This document shows, piece after piece, positions 1-11,359 of a stretch of 64,000 nt of DNA; position 1 is the first letter of the stretch; every line of letters begins with the position of its first letter. Source of the stretch: Rhodocollybia butyracea (Eukaryota; Basidiomycota; Agaricomycetes; Agaricales; Omphalotaceae); contig JADNRY010000031.1 in the NCBI GenBank assembly GCA_015501585.1, positions 124,001 through 188,000 of the forward strand. Direction: 5' to 3'. The position numbers and the translations under genes were made by a program. The notes under the pieces were generated by a model. It was not told the DNA's origin and did not search any database. It was given only the letters and a program-made list of their open reading frames with translations.

Positions 1-1
1 A

Positions 2-121
2 TTGGACCGCGACTCCATGAGTTTGCGAATTAGAGGTGTGCAGCCTGCAGCAGAAACGGCGTTTAGTGTCAGAAGATCGAACAAAGAAAACGCCAGTGAG
101 AGCAGCAGTGCTGGACCATAG
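2..121 (+). CDS. 3' end of an unrecognised protein gene (partial)
   Basis: An open frame enters from the left edge and stops with TAG at 119-121. The last 39 residues are hydrophilic and include RGVQPA, RRSNKEN and a serine-rich end before GP. KEN followed by serines resembles the disordered tail of a cell-cycle-type protein, but no family can be named from so little. The frame could also be chance. I favour a real 3' end because of its position and composition. Confidence 0.3.
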   Translation: MDRDSMSLRIRGVQPAAETAFSVRRSNKENASESSSAGP

Positions 122-2422
122 AGACAATCAGAGAAGGATCAACTTACTGATGTAGAACGGAAGAAGAAGAAGAAAAGCGGAAGTCAGAGGTTGCAAATCG
201 CAGAGTTACATCTGCAAACTTCGAAGCAATTTAGGTATCAAGAGATTTGGAGCAGGGTGTGCAGAAGTTGCCTTTTGAGAGTGGTAGGAAACAGAAGTAC
301 CGAAAACAAGGAACAATATTGCGTGATGATGAGTAGGTGCAGTGGGCAAAAGAGCGTAGAGTATGAGATAATGGTCACGAGCATGACGAGTTCTGCTGCT
401 CATGTTGTTTACTTTTATTGATGTACTATATATATGTAGCTGAGACTTGAGGAACCTTGCGCTTTTGACTCAAGGTTCCCTGCCTATCTGAATTTATTTG
501 CTGTTCTATTCTTTCTGCCGTATCTCTCAGCATTTTTATTCAACAGAGTATGTGGATGAGCAATCAGAAAGTCACATGGGATATGCTTTGACATTCCAAA
601 TATATCGAAACGGAATCCTAATTGGGTCAACCGGATTTGGACGAAATCAGGCTTAATCGGGAAAAGTTCTCACGCAAAACCCGCCATAAGGACGAGCCTT
701 CATTACATTCAGGACTCGTAATTTCAGATTGCGCCCAAGCAACAATAGCAAAATGAGGGAAGCTGTTGTTTTAATTCACCAAGTGCAACTTCTGCTATAT
801 CGTGGCTTGGAAAATAACTGATAAACCTTGTTTGGGTGTGTAGAAAACGGTGAACGATATATACACATCACCAGGTAGTTCTCGCAATTTCGAGATCAAT
901 CTGAATCAAGAAAATGACCTTGAGAGACCCGTATTACTTTGGGCACCTTCCAAGACAGCTGGTCAAGTTACACCCGAGTACACTAGTCACCAGTTTCAAA
1001 AAGCTCATCTCGCGATGAACGCAATAAAAGGCCTTCTCAGTTGGTTCACGGCAGCAGGGAGATGCCTAATCCCACATGTGATAGATATCGCGGTCATTTG
1101 CCGAAGAGTGGAGAAGGAAATTGCGACAAATCCAAGGACAAGTTTTATGTTGTCGAAGCTACCTCACAGCGGGGTGAAATTTGAAGTTGCCGAACACCAG
1201 TCAAAGATCGACATCACTATGATGGTTTAGGCTGTGTTATTCTTAGCTTGCTTAGCTGCTGTACGCGTTATTCTTCCAATCTTTTCCCCTCATAAAAAAT
1301 CCAATGTTGCATTGTAGGCAGACATATGAAGAACGGATAAGTGTGGTATCGGAGTATTCAGTAAGTGACCCAATATAAAAGCAGAAGGCTTTCGAGCATC
1401 GTTGCAGTTGTAGTCTCAGAGAAAAGTACAATCTCCAGTTGCAGCAATCCTCCTCACCCTGCTATCATATCTACTGACCAGCCCTTAAGTTGACCTTCTG
1501 ACAACCTCCGTGGCAAAATGAGTGTACTGTCATATATAGCTTCCATGCATATCTTGCACAGGGGAGCCAGTCTCCTGGGCCCGAGAGAGACTACACGTTG
1601 ACAATCCCTATGGAGGTGAAAGTATCCGAGAAAGTATTCAGTGTAAAGCGGGCCCGGGTATCAAGGTTTCTTCAACTGTTGTGGAGTTTTCGGCAGCTTG
1701 ATAAGTATGCGTAGTGCAGTTACCAACATCAACAGTTTGGATCCTCAGTGGGAGCCTTTGAATCAATCAAGTACAGAGCTTGACCGACAAGCAACGGTAC
1801 GTTGTTTCTAACCCCTATTCAAGCATAAGCCCCGCGGTCTTGCGGTGAAATTGGAATTGAAATAGGGATCCAACCGCAAAACTTGCTTAAAGGTGAGTGG
1901 TTCGATCAGAGAGGATCAGAGTCTTTAATTTCCAGCATTCCCAGCTTGGCCACGTTTGTTATGTGCGGAAGTGGCCGTTACTTGTGATTCTGGGAAGATA
2001 AGCACAAAGTCCACGGTGAAGCTTATAGTAAGATCTAGAATAGTATGAATTGTCCCAAACATCACATCGACTCATTGGCTGGCTCAATCAAATTCAAAGT
2101 CCAATGCAAACATCGATTGGAAATCACTGCAAGAATCTTGTCTATCTTGCCCCGGCGAGCGTGAACACATGATTAGAAAGTGAAATCACTACACTGTCAA
2201 CAGGAGAGTATAAACAGTTGAGGCCAAACGGTGTGCCGGCTTCGGTCTAATCATTTCCGCGGTTTCCCCGCCGAACTGCACATGTATCAATTGGATGGAT
2301 TTCCCCGCATTAAGTTCAACGGACCGGCAAGGACCGTCACTTTAGCAGATCTACTAAAGTTTTTCCATCTCCGGCTTTTTGCACCTCCCTCCCACCACCA
2401 CCACCACTACCACCACCAGGAA
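122..2422. other. Intergenic stretch without a recognisable gene
   Basis: About 2.3 kb upstream of the xylulokinase gene. A frame at 850-1230 (126 codons, no ATG at its 5' end) carries a peptide with SKTAGQVTPEYTSHQF that I do not recognise. It could be a remnant. A TATA-like ATATATATG lies at 427-436. The rest is ordinary mixed-composition sequence with no repeat or RNA gene that I can see. Confidence 0.3.
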
Positions 2423-4321
2423 ATGGAACCGCTTTTCCTCGGCCTTGACCTTTCTACGCAGCAATTAAAAGCGGTCCTCATTCGAGAGGACTGCTCTATT
2501 GTTCACGAATCTTCTGTCCGTTTTGATCAAGACCTACCCAGTTACGGAACGACGAATGGCGCGATCAAAGGCCAGCAGAAGGAGAGGTAACATCCCCGGT
2601 CGCTATGTGGCTCGACGCCTTCGAGCTCCTGGCGGAGCGCATGAATCAGGCGGGGGTTAATTTTAATTCCATTGCCGCTATTTCTGGTGCAGGACAGGTA
2701 AAGCCTTGTCTTTCAGTGTTTTTTTTTTTTATCCATCTCTAATTCTAATGTAAACCATCAGCAACATGGTTCGGTCTTTTGGTCTCATCAAGGAGAGGAA
2801 GCCTTAGCATCCCTAGACCCGACACAGACACTCACCTCGCAGTTATTTCCGAAAGCATTCTCACTCCCTCATGCACCTATCTGGCAAGACTCCTCTACTA
2901 CCGCAGAGTGCAGGGAAATCGAAGAAGCCATTGGTGGTCCTCAAATTCTGGCTGATATCTCTGGCAGTCGCGCTTATGAACGATTTACCGGTACACAAAT
3001 TGCCCGGGTTAGTAACAAGATTTTCATATTCTTTCACTCATGGACTGAGTGTCTATCTAGATCCGGAAGGTGAATCCTGAGGCGTATGAGGCCACATCCC
3101 GCATCTCCCTCGTTTCCTCGTTCATGCCTTCAGTATTTCTCGGTCACATCGCACCCATCGAAATATCTGATGCCTCTGGCATGAATTTAATGGACGTGAT
3201 CACCTGCCAATGGGATGACCGTCTTCTGGACATTTGTGGTGGGTCAGAACTTCGTTCTAAATTAGGTCCAGTGCGTATTTCATACTGCGTTGTCCGTTGT
3301 TCTTGCCCCTGATTTGTGTATGATACGAAGGAACCTGTGTCGGGTGGAACATCCCTGGGAAAAATTAGTCCCTACTGGACCAATCGATGGGGCTTCAACC
3401 CAAGTGTGTTTACTCCCATACATTTTGTACTGATCATCTTTTAACTACATATCCTAGATTGTATTATTGCCCCCTTTACCGGGGATAATCCAGCAACCGT
3501 GGTGGCATTTTCCGTTCCTGGTGATGCTCTTTTATCTCTAGGAACATCTACGACCTTCCTTCTATCTATACCTCCCGCTGATACGCCTCCAAAACGCTTT
3601 ACTACTTCCCATCTGCTTTCGCATCCCACGACTGCTCCTGATGCCCAAATAGCCATGCTTTGCTATAAGAATGGAGCGTTGGCCCGCGAACAAGTTCGAG
3701 ACAGATATGCCGACCACGATTGGTCCAAGTACAACACGCTCGTCGAGGGCGAATCTGCTGGTTGCGACGGTTACATGGGCTTTTACTTCCCTCTTCCCGA
3801 GATTATTCCTCCAGGACTTAACGGTGAATTCTATTTCCGTACCAGCGACTGTGATTCCCCAGTACAGATCGATGAAACGAACGTTCCTCGCTCTTGTCAG
3901 CCAAGGATGATTTTGGAATCCCAGTTTCTTTCTATTAGGTCTCGTATCGCAGCCATCCTCCCTCCTAACTCCCCTCCGCTCCAGCGCCTGGTTGTGACCG
4001 GCGGATCCTCTGCCAATCAAACCATTCGCCAGCTTGCTGCTGATTTATTTAATATGAGGGTGTATGTCAGTGCCACCAAGGAAGCTGCAGGTATGGGTGG
4101 AGCATTTCTGGCGAAATATTCCTGGTGGAAGCAAAATGGGAAACAGCAAAGGAACTTTCGAAGAGATGACCGCGATGATGGACGATGAGGCGCTGGGACT
4201 GAAATGTGTTGCGGAACCTCGACTGGATATTGCGAAGCAATATGATAGCCTCATTGCGCCTTACACTGCTTGCGAGGAGCATGTTGCAAAAGGTTGGGCG
4301 ACGAAGGACATTCTAACTTAA
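2423..4321 (+). CDS. XKS1: D-xylulose kinase (FGGY family)
   Basis: The product phosphorylates D-xylulose to xylulose 5-phosphate, feeding the pentose phosphate pathway in the cytosol. The start ATG at 2423 gives MEPLFLGLDLSTQQLKAVL, the N-terminal FGGY ATP-binding strand. The family signatures follow in order: GAGQQHGSVFW across an intron at about 2696-2761, IWQDSST, GSRAYERFTG, the SPYWTNRWGFNP region, and the C-terminal GGSSANQTIRQ and ATKEAAGMGGAF. The last exon ends in a VAEPRLDIAKQYD tail. Introns near 3007-3066, 3269-3330 and 3404-3457 have GT-AG ends. Two one-base frame problems break the reading: a base appears missing near 2573 (GGCC, in the IKG-PAEGE stretch), and one A appears extra near 4141 (GGGAAAC). 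Both sit in homopolymers and are probably sequencing errors, since every domain is otherwise well conserved. Confidence 0.9.
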
Positions 4322-4324
4322 TCT

Positions 4325-5090
4325 ATTTTGTTATTTGATCTTTTTTTGGGTTCTGGGTCTTAATATGTAGGTCAAATCATGGGTTCTTATAGCTAACTAT
4401 GGCAATTTCCTACCGATACATCTTGATGCTAATCTTCTACGTTTAAGTCGCCTTCTTTTAAACTCGCCTTCTTCGGGCGTTGCATTTCTTCCGTCGGCTG
4501 TAAGGAAACTAAGTGCTGTTAAATCCTAGATTACAACAAACCCGTCAGTTCTGCACATTATGCCTGGAGATGGGAAATAGATTACAAGGGATAAGACAAC
4601 GCCAGCATGTGCTAATAATATTCTTCCTCGAAATTGATACGCGGACCCAATAAGATCCAAAAAAGTTCAACGCCGGCTTGGGCATTTTCGTGATTCTTCG
4701 CAAGCCAGGCTTCATATATATGATTTTTCTCTCTACTACGTCAGTTGCTGCATAATTCCGTTATCTACTAATGTACCCATGTATTTATAGTTACAACAAA
4801 TACGGGGGGGCATCGGATGCGGAACTGAGGACGCGCATGTAAAGCTCTGCCTTCCGCAATTCAGCATGATTAGGAACTCAGTGGATAGGAAGATATAAAA
4901 TGGCTCAACGCGCCGATGAATTCTTCGTTTTAATGACGTGCTCATTCCGTGTCTTGACTCTCCAAGACGGCTTGAGACAGGTCCCCACAGGTGCACGAAA
5001 TGAAGGTAATATAAGCAAAGCCAGATATCGTCAGTCAACACGCTAATGTGCTCAATCGTACGCCCTAGTAATCGAACCGGGCCGGAATTC
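4325..5090. other. Intergenic stretch, nothing clear
   Basis: Between the xylulokinase stop and the F-box remnant. A 118-codon minus-strand frame (4736-5092) shows no family features and no splice-supported extension. I treat it as chance. Confidence 0.3.
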
Positions 5091-5099
5091 ACGTTTCAT

Positions 5100-5323
5100 T
5101 ACATGGGTCGTTCTGTACGAATCCAAAAGAAAAGGGTACGGTCTAGCCCATGCCCAAGAAGTCAAATATCAAGGGAATCTTGAACAGCTAGTAAAAGAGA
5201 TTCCGTTAGATGTAATTCTTAAGGTATAGTATCCTCCGCCAGGATTCATTTCAGTCTCCCGCCGATTACTTTCTAACTCGATATCCTGGCGTGCTGCCCG
5301 CCTTGAGCCGATCGGTGTGTGAA
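5100..5323 (+). pseudogene. F-box protein gene remnant
   Basis: An open plus-strand reading ends in GNLEQLVKEIPLDVILKV. This has the shape of the F-box opening (E-x-L-x-x-IPLDVI) seen in the many basidiomycete F-box proteins that recruit substrates to SCF ubiquitin ligases. About 20 bp further on, another frame reads SVSRRLLSNSISWRAARLEP, like the second half of an F-box (SR-x-L-R...L-S...IWRAAR). The piece between is too short for a normal intron and the segment ends at a stop, so it looks like a broken fragment of about 70 codons. The family match is by eye only. Confidence 0.35.
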
Positions 5324-5344
5324 TAGCTTAAGACCACCTTCACC

Positions 5345-5775
5345 CTAACAAGTGGTGAATGAAATAATTATTAATAAATAAGTACAGTAGATTAACACGG
5401 GAATATTGTAACAGCCAAGGGAAAATATATGGAGATGGCTTATGCACTCTTGATAAAACATAAAGAGAGAGCTGGTTTCGAGGAATCGATGCGAATTACT
5501 TCTTCCTACAAGATCGTGAACATCATACAAGGAAACAACAAATGAGCACTTACAATCGAGTGTCCCTACCGACGCGCTAGTAGGAGATCCACCATCACTA
5601 GTAGGCGCACGAGATGACTGAAAAGTCGCAAAGAAATCGTCATATGATGGGGCGAACGGATACGTTTCGGGGCCAGAGGGAGCTGGCGATGCACTAGAGC
5701 GGTCTGACGGCGAGTTATTATAAGGGCTTCCCAGAGCCCGAGAAGGATCGAAGGGGGCAGGAGAAAATCCCGCCA
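5345..5775 (-). CDS. Hypothetical protein, first exon of a small gene or remnant
   Basis: An ATG at 5775 opens a 74-codon serine/proline-rich reading (MAGFSPAPFDPSRALGSPY to SASVGTLD). It ends at a good donor, GTAAGTGCTC, at about 5554. A TATATATG box sits about 15 bp upstream on this strand. No conserved domain is visible and no convincing second exon was found downstream on the minus strand, so this may be a truncated gene. Confidence 0.3.
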
Positions 5776-5929
5776 TGGCAATGAAATATATATGGTCGAG
5801 ACTATTTGGCGGTTCAGTTAGTGAGTGCACTTTAATAATAATAGAAGAGCACCGATCACAATTCTTGCGTGAAATTGGTTGCGATACCGGCCGCCCAATT
5901 GCTGGGAGCATAAGCAGAAATCCCATTCA

Positions 5930-6770
5930 TCTTGATGAATTCCGTCGCGGTGTTCAAGAGTGCCCAGCTAAAGAAGAACTCGATAGTGGAGCTGAAGAAC
6001 ATTGTGCACACTCAACGGATCAGTGTGCTTACAACTGCGTCTCGAAGAAAAACATCGTCTAATGTGAAAGTTCCGACGGCATTGGTCTCGTTATTCGTCG
6101 AGACGGCCGTAAAATGGGAAGAAGAAAAAAGACATGGTGTTACAGAAGAAAAGGATTGAAAGAAAACTGTGGACTAGAGCGACCTAACATGAATTTTCTG
6201 CGTCTCCTATAAATATACCAGGAGGGTCCAAGCTAGCCAATTTTCACAGACCAATTGTGCTTGCCATATTTGGCAATTTTATTGGACCAGTTAGTTGTTC
6301 GGTGTTATCGCTACGTGATGAACAAGAACAATGAGCCCTCACAGAGAACATTATGATGGAACTATGACTCCTTGGACACATCCTCTGTTGCAAAGTTGAT
6401 AGAAAAGGAAACCTAGTTAATTTTCCACGGCATTGTTCAAGAGTTGGAGCTGGTTTGATAGCTTATAGGTACGAGGCTGGCACTGTCTCTGGACTATCGC
6501 AGAAAGAGAGGACGAGCTTGCCATAATCCGAGGCGCGCATGTGAAGTGTAGACCCTCTCGTAGTCTGTAAACTCGATTTCGACGCATTCAGATGGATATC
6601 TGGAGTTCATAGAAAGGATTCGCTCCTTGAGCAATGCAGAGTTTTACGTACGATAACACTAGAGGCTGTGTAAAATATTTTTGAAAAAACCAAACTTTGG
6701 CTGGTCTTTTTTTTCGTAAGCGGTACTTGTCATGGTTACTCGCTGGTCTTTTCTCTGGGGGACTGCTTTG
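5930..6770. other. Intergenic, no gene seen
   Basis: Only short frames without family features. A CTATAAATATA box at about 6209-6219 faces a region without any matching gene, and there is a T-rich run near 6710. Nothing else stands out. Confidence 0.3.
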
Positions 6771-6773
6771 GTC

Positions 6774-7864
6774 TTAGATAACCGTGCGAGTCCTTGCGAT
6801 CAACCCGATAACACCTAGAGTCATGTCAGAATAAGCAAAAAAAACAAACAAACAATGAAAACAGGGACAAATAACCGACCTTTTCCTTTTCCGTCCCAGC
6901 CCACAATCAGCGCACGGCAGACCGGACACGCGGACCTCCCTCATCGTCTCTCCCCATATAATGCGCCTCCCTCTTCATGGAAGTCTTGATCGCGGGTAAA
7001 CAAACACGATCCACATGCAACATGCCCGCAAGGCGTCATCGTCGCGTTTGTCGGGGGGCAGAAGCAGATTGGGCATGTGTATGTCGAGAGAGCATGCGCC
7101 GAGAGGATCGTAGCAGGGATCGAGTCGGACTGGGAGGGATTAGGAGTAGGGGATGGAGCGACGACGGCTTTTTGTTTACCTTTCCCTTTAGCTTGGGCGG
7201 GTAAGATATTCTTTTCGTCTACTGCATCGTCTGTACGTGAAGGACCTGCGTCGGAAAAATCCCAGTGCGCAGAGTTTTGTGGGGGCATGAGTTGGTCTGA
7301 AACATCTTGCATGTGGATGGTCTCTTCGTCGTCGTCTGGGTCTGCGACTTCGGGTATCGGTGGATTGAACGAACCACCTCCATCGTCGTCGTCATATTCG
7401 AGCTCATCGAGTTCGTCGTCGTCGTCATACGCAGCAAATAATGTATTTGCCGAGTCAGCGGTATTTCCTGAAGGTCCTGCAGCTCCGGCTCCATCTGGAA
7501 TATTATACCACCACGATCCTGCCTCAGGGGACAATGAGTGAAAATTCGGCATCTGCGACGGAGTATGCGAAGTGAAATCGTAGGGATTGAAGTGCGGAGG
7601 TGAATTATTCGGTGGATTTGGCGATGGATGTCGAGGTAAAGGCAAATATTGACGGCTATGATTATCTATGTTGAATGCATTGTAATCGAATGCGTTCCAG
7701 TTATTGAAATAGTTGAAAGGAGACGAAGGCGCAGCAGACCCGTTCGTCGTATTCTGTGGAGGACTTCTCGTGGAAGTAAAGCTTGGACCAGGCTGAGGCT
7801 GATCATGATCCTGAGGCTCTGTGTTATTGTTATAATCCTGGATATATCTATCGTCGTGATCCAT
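6774..7864 (-). CDS. RING-finger (C3HC4) protein, probable E3 ubiquitin ligase
   Basis: The protein starts at 7864 (MDHDDRYIQDYNN). It has a long Asn/Pro/Ser-rich disordered part, an acidic stretch (EYDDDDGGG near residue 155) and a basic KGKGKQKA patch, then a C-terminal RING. The RING reads CPICFCPPTNATMTPCGHV-ACGSC, a spacer with KTSMKREAHYMG, then CPVCRALIVGWDGKGKG. An intron with ends GTCGG...CTAG (about 6826-6885) leads to a last exon reading GVIGLIARTRTVI, typical of this fungal RING group. Two frame breaks fall inside the RING: one extra C near 6995 (ACCCGCG) and one missing T near 6928 (CGTGTCC). If taken literally they truncate the RING, but the downstream frames are conserved, so sequencing error is likelier. 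Substrate unknown; it resembles the Slx8/Rfp-like layout of a C-terminal RING. Confidence 0.7.
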
Positions 7865-8556
7865 TGTACACTTTAACAGGTTTAGTGGTCAAGTTTGACC
7901 AGTTTTATTCAGATTCGCGAGCGAGCTTTGACGTGAAAGATTGGGCGGAGCTGAAAAACAAGCGCCGAGTGGCGCAAGTTAGGTGTCCGGGCCGACAGTT
8001 TCCGCTGAGTCAGAATCCTCGCTCTTTTCTAAACTTGTAACTCCAAGCCGGTTGCAACTACAAATGGCTTGTCGCAAAGCCCGGATTCAGGTTGGAGACA
8101 TATTGAGTAGTGGTCTAAAGTTGGAGGTCTGGACGAGATCCCTATATCTTCCGAGTCAGTAGCTCCTCGGCTAATACTTTTACCAGTGGCTTCAAGAATC
8201 AACGGCCAAGTCACCAAACCTCACCAAACTCAACGAGGCCTTGAACTTAGGGACATATCGGAATCTAGATAGTCTTGATGTGGCGTGATGCTTGAGCTAG
8301 TGAAAACTCACTACAGCTACCCAGATAGCCAGTGGATCTATGAGACGGATGTAAAAAGGGCGTTGGCTCGAATACGCTCAGCCCGCGATGTAAGCGACTT
8401 GGGCTGAGAGTGGAGTTTCACCAGTATGAAAGGAACGAGGGATTACGCTCGCTGATTAAACAATTTGTATCATTAGATTCATTACCGACTGTCCTTTTGT
8501 GTCTCCTTATAATAATCTAACGTCGAGCTCTATAACTTATAACCCATGCAATAATC
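7865..8556. other. Intergenic between the RING gene and the 3' end of the oxidoreductase gene
   Basis: Contains the promoter side of the RING gene and no conserved reading frame. A 62-codon minus frame at 8029-8217 has no family features. Confidence 0.3.
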
Positions 8557-10272
8557 CTAAGCACTCAAATCCCTATTCTTCCAAAACGTCTCCGCGCGTC
8601 GTTTCCAATACCGCTCGCATCCACAATCGAAGGACGAGGACCCGGGTTCATCCCAGTGAATACCAGGTGTTGTGGATCCAGGAGCAGGATTTCGGAAGAT
8701 CAGACTGTCTTTCTGTATACGAGGTTAGCGACATGAGACTCGGGTCATAGAACTAGAACTAACCATTCCCAATCTGAGATGGATACCTGGAGTCAATGGG
8801 GTATACGATTCTAACGATTCTAGCGACTCTCTAGATTTTCCCAGCATGGAGATTCCATCGATGATATGCTCGACTCCGTCCGCATGACCATTACCGTTGC
8901 ATTTTAACCGACGCTTCTGGTTTGATTCAATAAGTCTTTGGATATTCCGTGTAACCACACCGGACTGGAAATGTCCTGGTCGTGCTGCCTTGTGCGCGCC
9001 GGTATCAGCTACGTCGCCCAGGGCGAATACGTTAGGATAGGATGTCGACTTTCCGTCGGAGGAAGTGTCGATTTGGAGAGTGGGGAGTACCCGGATATAA
9101 CCGGTTTGAGGTCGATAGCGGATGGGGCGAGAGTGCGGAGAGGTTCGGAGAGCGGTGTCCCTCCTAGGCAAGTGATCTACGAGATTCGTTCGAATTCGAG
9201 CTGATAGATGGAGAGAGTATAAGTACTTACAACTAGATCAGCTCTGAGCTGTTCTCCACCACTCAGGTGGACCACGAATTCTTCTTTCCGATGAGCCTTG
9301 CCGTTTCCATTGGCTAATCCATTCCCACCGTAGCACTCTCGTCTTTCTTCCACCTTTTCTATCTTGACTGCTCTCTGCCCAAGAACAGTGTCTATTCCAT
9401 ACTCCTTGATCTTTTCCATTGTGATATCGTGTAGACTGTGGTGGAAAGACTGGAGGAGGTTGGGCGTGAATGGATGAGTGTGACTTTCTTTGGAACCGTC
9501 GGTTCATGCGTCTTGATGTCGGTTACAAGTTCTAATGGACGAAAGACATTAGAAGAAGAAAAGACCAACGGACAAAAAGCACTCACGGACGCCGTATGCA
9601 CCACCTCCGACAACGATGATACTCTCCGCCTTTTCTATATCCGCTTGCCAGGAATGTATCAGGGAAATTCCTTTCGTCTTGTCGTTCTCCCTATGGCAGA
9701 CCTTGTGTGCGGTCTTGATATTCTCAAAGGTTGTCCGCTGGCCTGTTCCCGTGGCTAAGATGAGATACTCGTATGGAATCGTTTCTCCGGTTTCGAGGAC
9801 GATTTCGTTGGGAAGCACAGAGGTGACTAGGCCGTGGACTATCTGCGTAGAAGAAGGGAGGGATCTTGTTTGTTCGGCGATTGAATTGCGGGCTTCCTTG
9901 AAATAGTCGGAAGAGTAGGGAACAAAGGCGCTGTTCTCGAACCCGGGTACAGCATGTAATCGGGGAAAAGCAAAGACATTCTACAGCGTACAACGCGGTC
10001 AGAAATACTCAAAATCGAACGAAATCAAGGCTGACCTGGAAATGTGAACTTTTTTCAACTACGATAATGTTATGTGTCTCGTGAACGAGCGGAATGAGAT
10101 CGTCGACGACTTTAGACCCTGGATGCGACTTGAGTTGAACAGTTTTGAGTTTGGAGTATAACGACTGCTCACCGACATAGCTTGCTCCTACAACGATAAT
10201 GTTGGGCTTGTTGCTGTTGCTGTTGTCGTGGTTCTCTTCGTTATTTTCTGGCGGGATTGCATCTATTGACAT
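8557..10272 (-). CDS. AIF/AMID-like FAD-dependent pyridine nucleotide-disulphide oxidoreductase
   Basis: Flavoprotein of the apoptosis-inducing-factor/FSP1 type, expected to oxidise NAD(P)H. The start at 10272 (MSIDAIPP) leads to an FAD Rossmann motif NIIVVGASYVG split by an intron from SKVVDDLIP. Next come VVEKSSHFQ, the exon NVFAFPRLHAVPGFENSAF, the LILATGTGQ motif, the second nucleotide-binding motif ESIIVVGGGAYGV, LGGTPLSEPLRTL, and the FAD-binding end VFALGDVADTGAHKAARPG. A last small exon carries a Cys pair (DCGC) and stops at 8557. An in-frame ATG 51 bases upstream (10323) is an alternative start. Two one-base gaps interrupt the frame, near 9460 (AAC/ACC in HSRPNLLQ) and near 9110 (CC in AIDPQTGY). 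No mitochondrial or membrane signal is obvious. It lies tail to head upstream of the RING gene on the same strand. Confidence 0.85.
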
Positions 10273-10835
10273 TGCAGAGTTGTTGGATCTAGTGGGGGGT
10301 ATTGACAGAAGGACTGATAACACCTGTGCATGCTATATAAGCATTAAAAAAGTATACTTAGCTACCCGGTGGAACCACCCGGGAACCATGCAAAAGCTTG
10401 CAAATTCCGATCTCGGTTGTTATCTATTGAGTTCCCGTTATCAGATAAGTACCTTGCCGATCATTACTAATAAGAACCGCATCAGTACAGTTTCTCCGCA
10501 ATTGGCGGCTTTCCGCCGCTTTCTTTCTTTCTTTTCAGAAACTTGTACAGTCTTTGTACACTTGGAAGTAAGAACCCAGCACACTCTGACGTTTTTTTCT
10601 TTCGCTCCCGACAACTCGCTGCTTCCGAGTTGTCCCACTGTGTGGAAGTAATATGATCCTGTCCGCCAAGGCATTGCTCGCCCGCGGTTCTTCCCTCCAT
10701 CACACACGGACGTCAGAGTCTAGCCTCAAGTTCTACATAACATGGTACCGACGGTTCCATCTCTTGAGACACTCGAGAAATAACTAGAAATTCAAACTCT
10801 GTGAAATGGTTACTCTATGTAGATCCGGAAAATCT
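10273..10835. other. Intergenic, no gene seen
   Basis: Promoter side of the oxidoreductase gene. Minus-strand frames at 10441-10707 lack any family feature. Nothing else is recognised. Confidence 0.25.
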
Positions 10836-11263
10836 TCAATCCTGTGGAGCACCGAGCTCCTTGCGCATAGCCTGCTGAGCCTGCTTTAGACAGTCCTTAC
10901 AGCAGGGCGCAGCACCTGGGTCTCCTGCTGTGGGTGGGAAGAAGTGTGCAAACAAGTCGAGTACCCCCTAAAAAACTGGAGTGGTATGTATGACATGCTC
11001 ATGTCCATCAGTGGCGTGTCGAAAGTCTAGGGTAAAAGGACTCTTGATAGATTCGCTGGCGGCGGGCGGCGGGCGCTCACTGCTCCTTTCTCCATGAGGA
11101 ATGTATCTCAGACGTTCCATTCCCGAAAGCGCAGAAATGATGTTTATTCTTCGTCTACTCGAAGAGTTGCTGTGGTCCGCCTTGGTCCCGTGACAACGGC
11201 GATGTCCAGCACAATATCTTCCACCTTAACCCCCTCGATCGCGAGCCTGTTCGACCTGTTCAT
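10836..11263 (-). CDS. Small unrecognised gene, broken by a stop or unresolved introns
   Basis: The minus strand gives a reading from ATG 11263 (MNRSNRLAIEGVKVEDIVLD). A second block reads ESIKSPFTLDFRHATDGHEH and ends HTTPVF, TAG, then continues in the same frame GVLDLFAHFFPPTAGDP, a double-Cys motif APCCKDCLKQAQQAM and RKELGAPQD, stop at 10836. The paired Cys motif and coherent amino-acid composition on both sides of the TAG suggest a real small protein in which CAG became TAG, or a short unspliced piece. The join between the first and second blocks is not resolved. Function unknown. Confidence 0.35.
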
Positions 11264-11359
11264 GTTAGCTTCGACGTCCTAGCTATCGCGCGAACGCTGG
11301 AGTCGAGATATCCCCGGAATTTCAGGACCCGCATACAATGAAGCAGCCTCGCCATATTA

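Noticed and set aside
3562..4020. 152-codon minus-strand frame inside xylulokinase
   Set aside because: Shadow frame opposite strongly conserved FGGY coding sequence; no family features of its own.
7077..7541. Ser-rich plus-strand frame of 154 codons
   Set aside because: It is the reverse of the acidic and Asn/Pro-rich part of the RING gene. Poly-Ser arises from reversed Asp/Glu codons.
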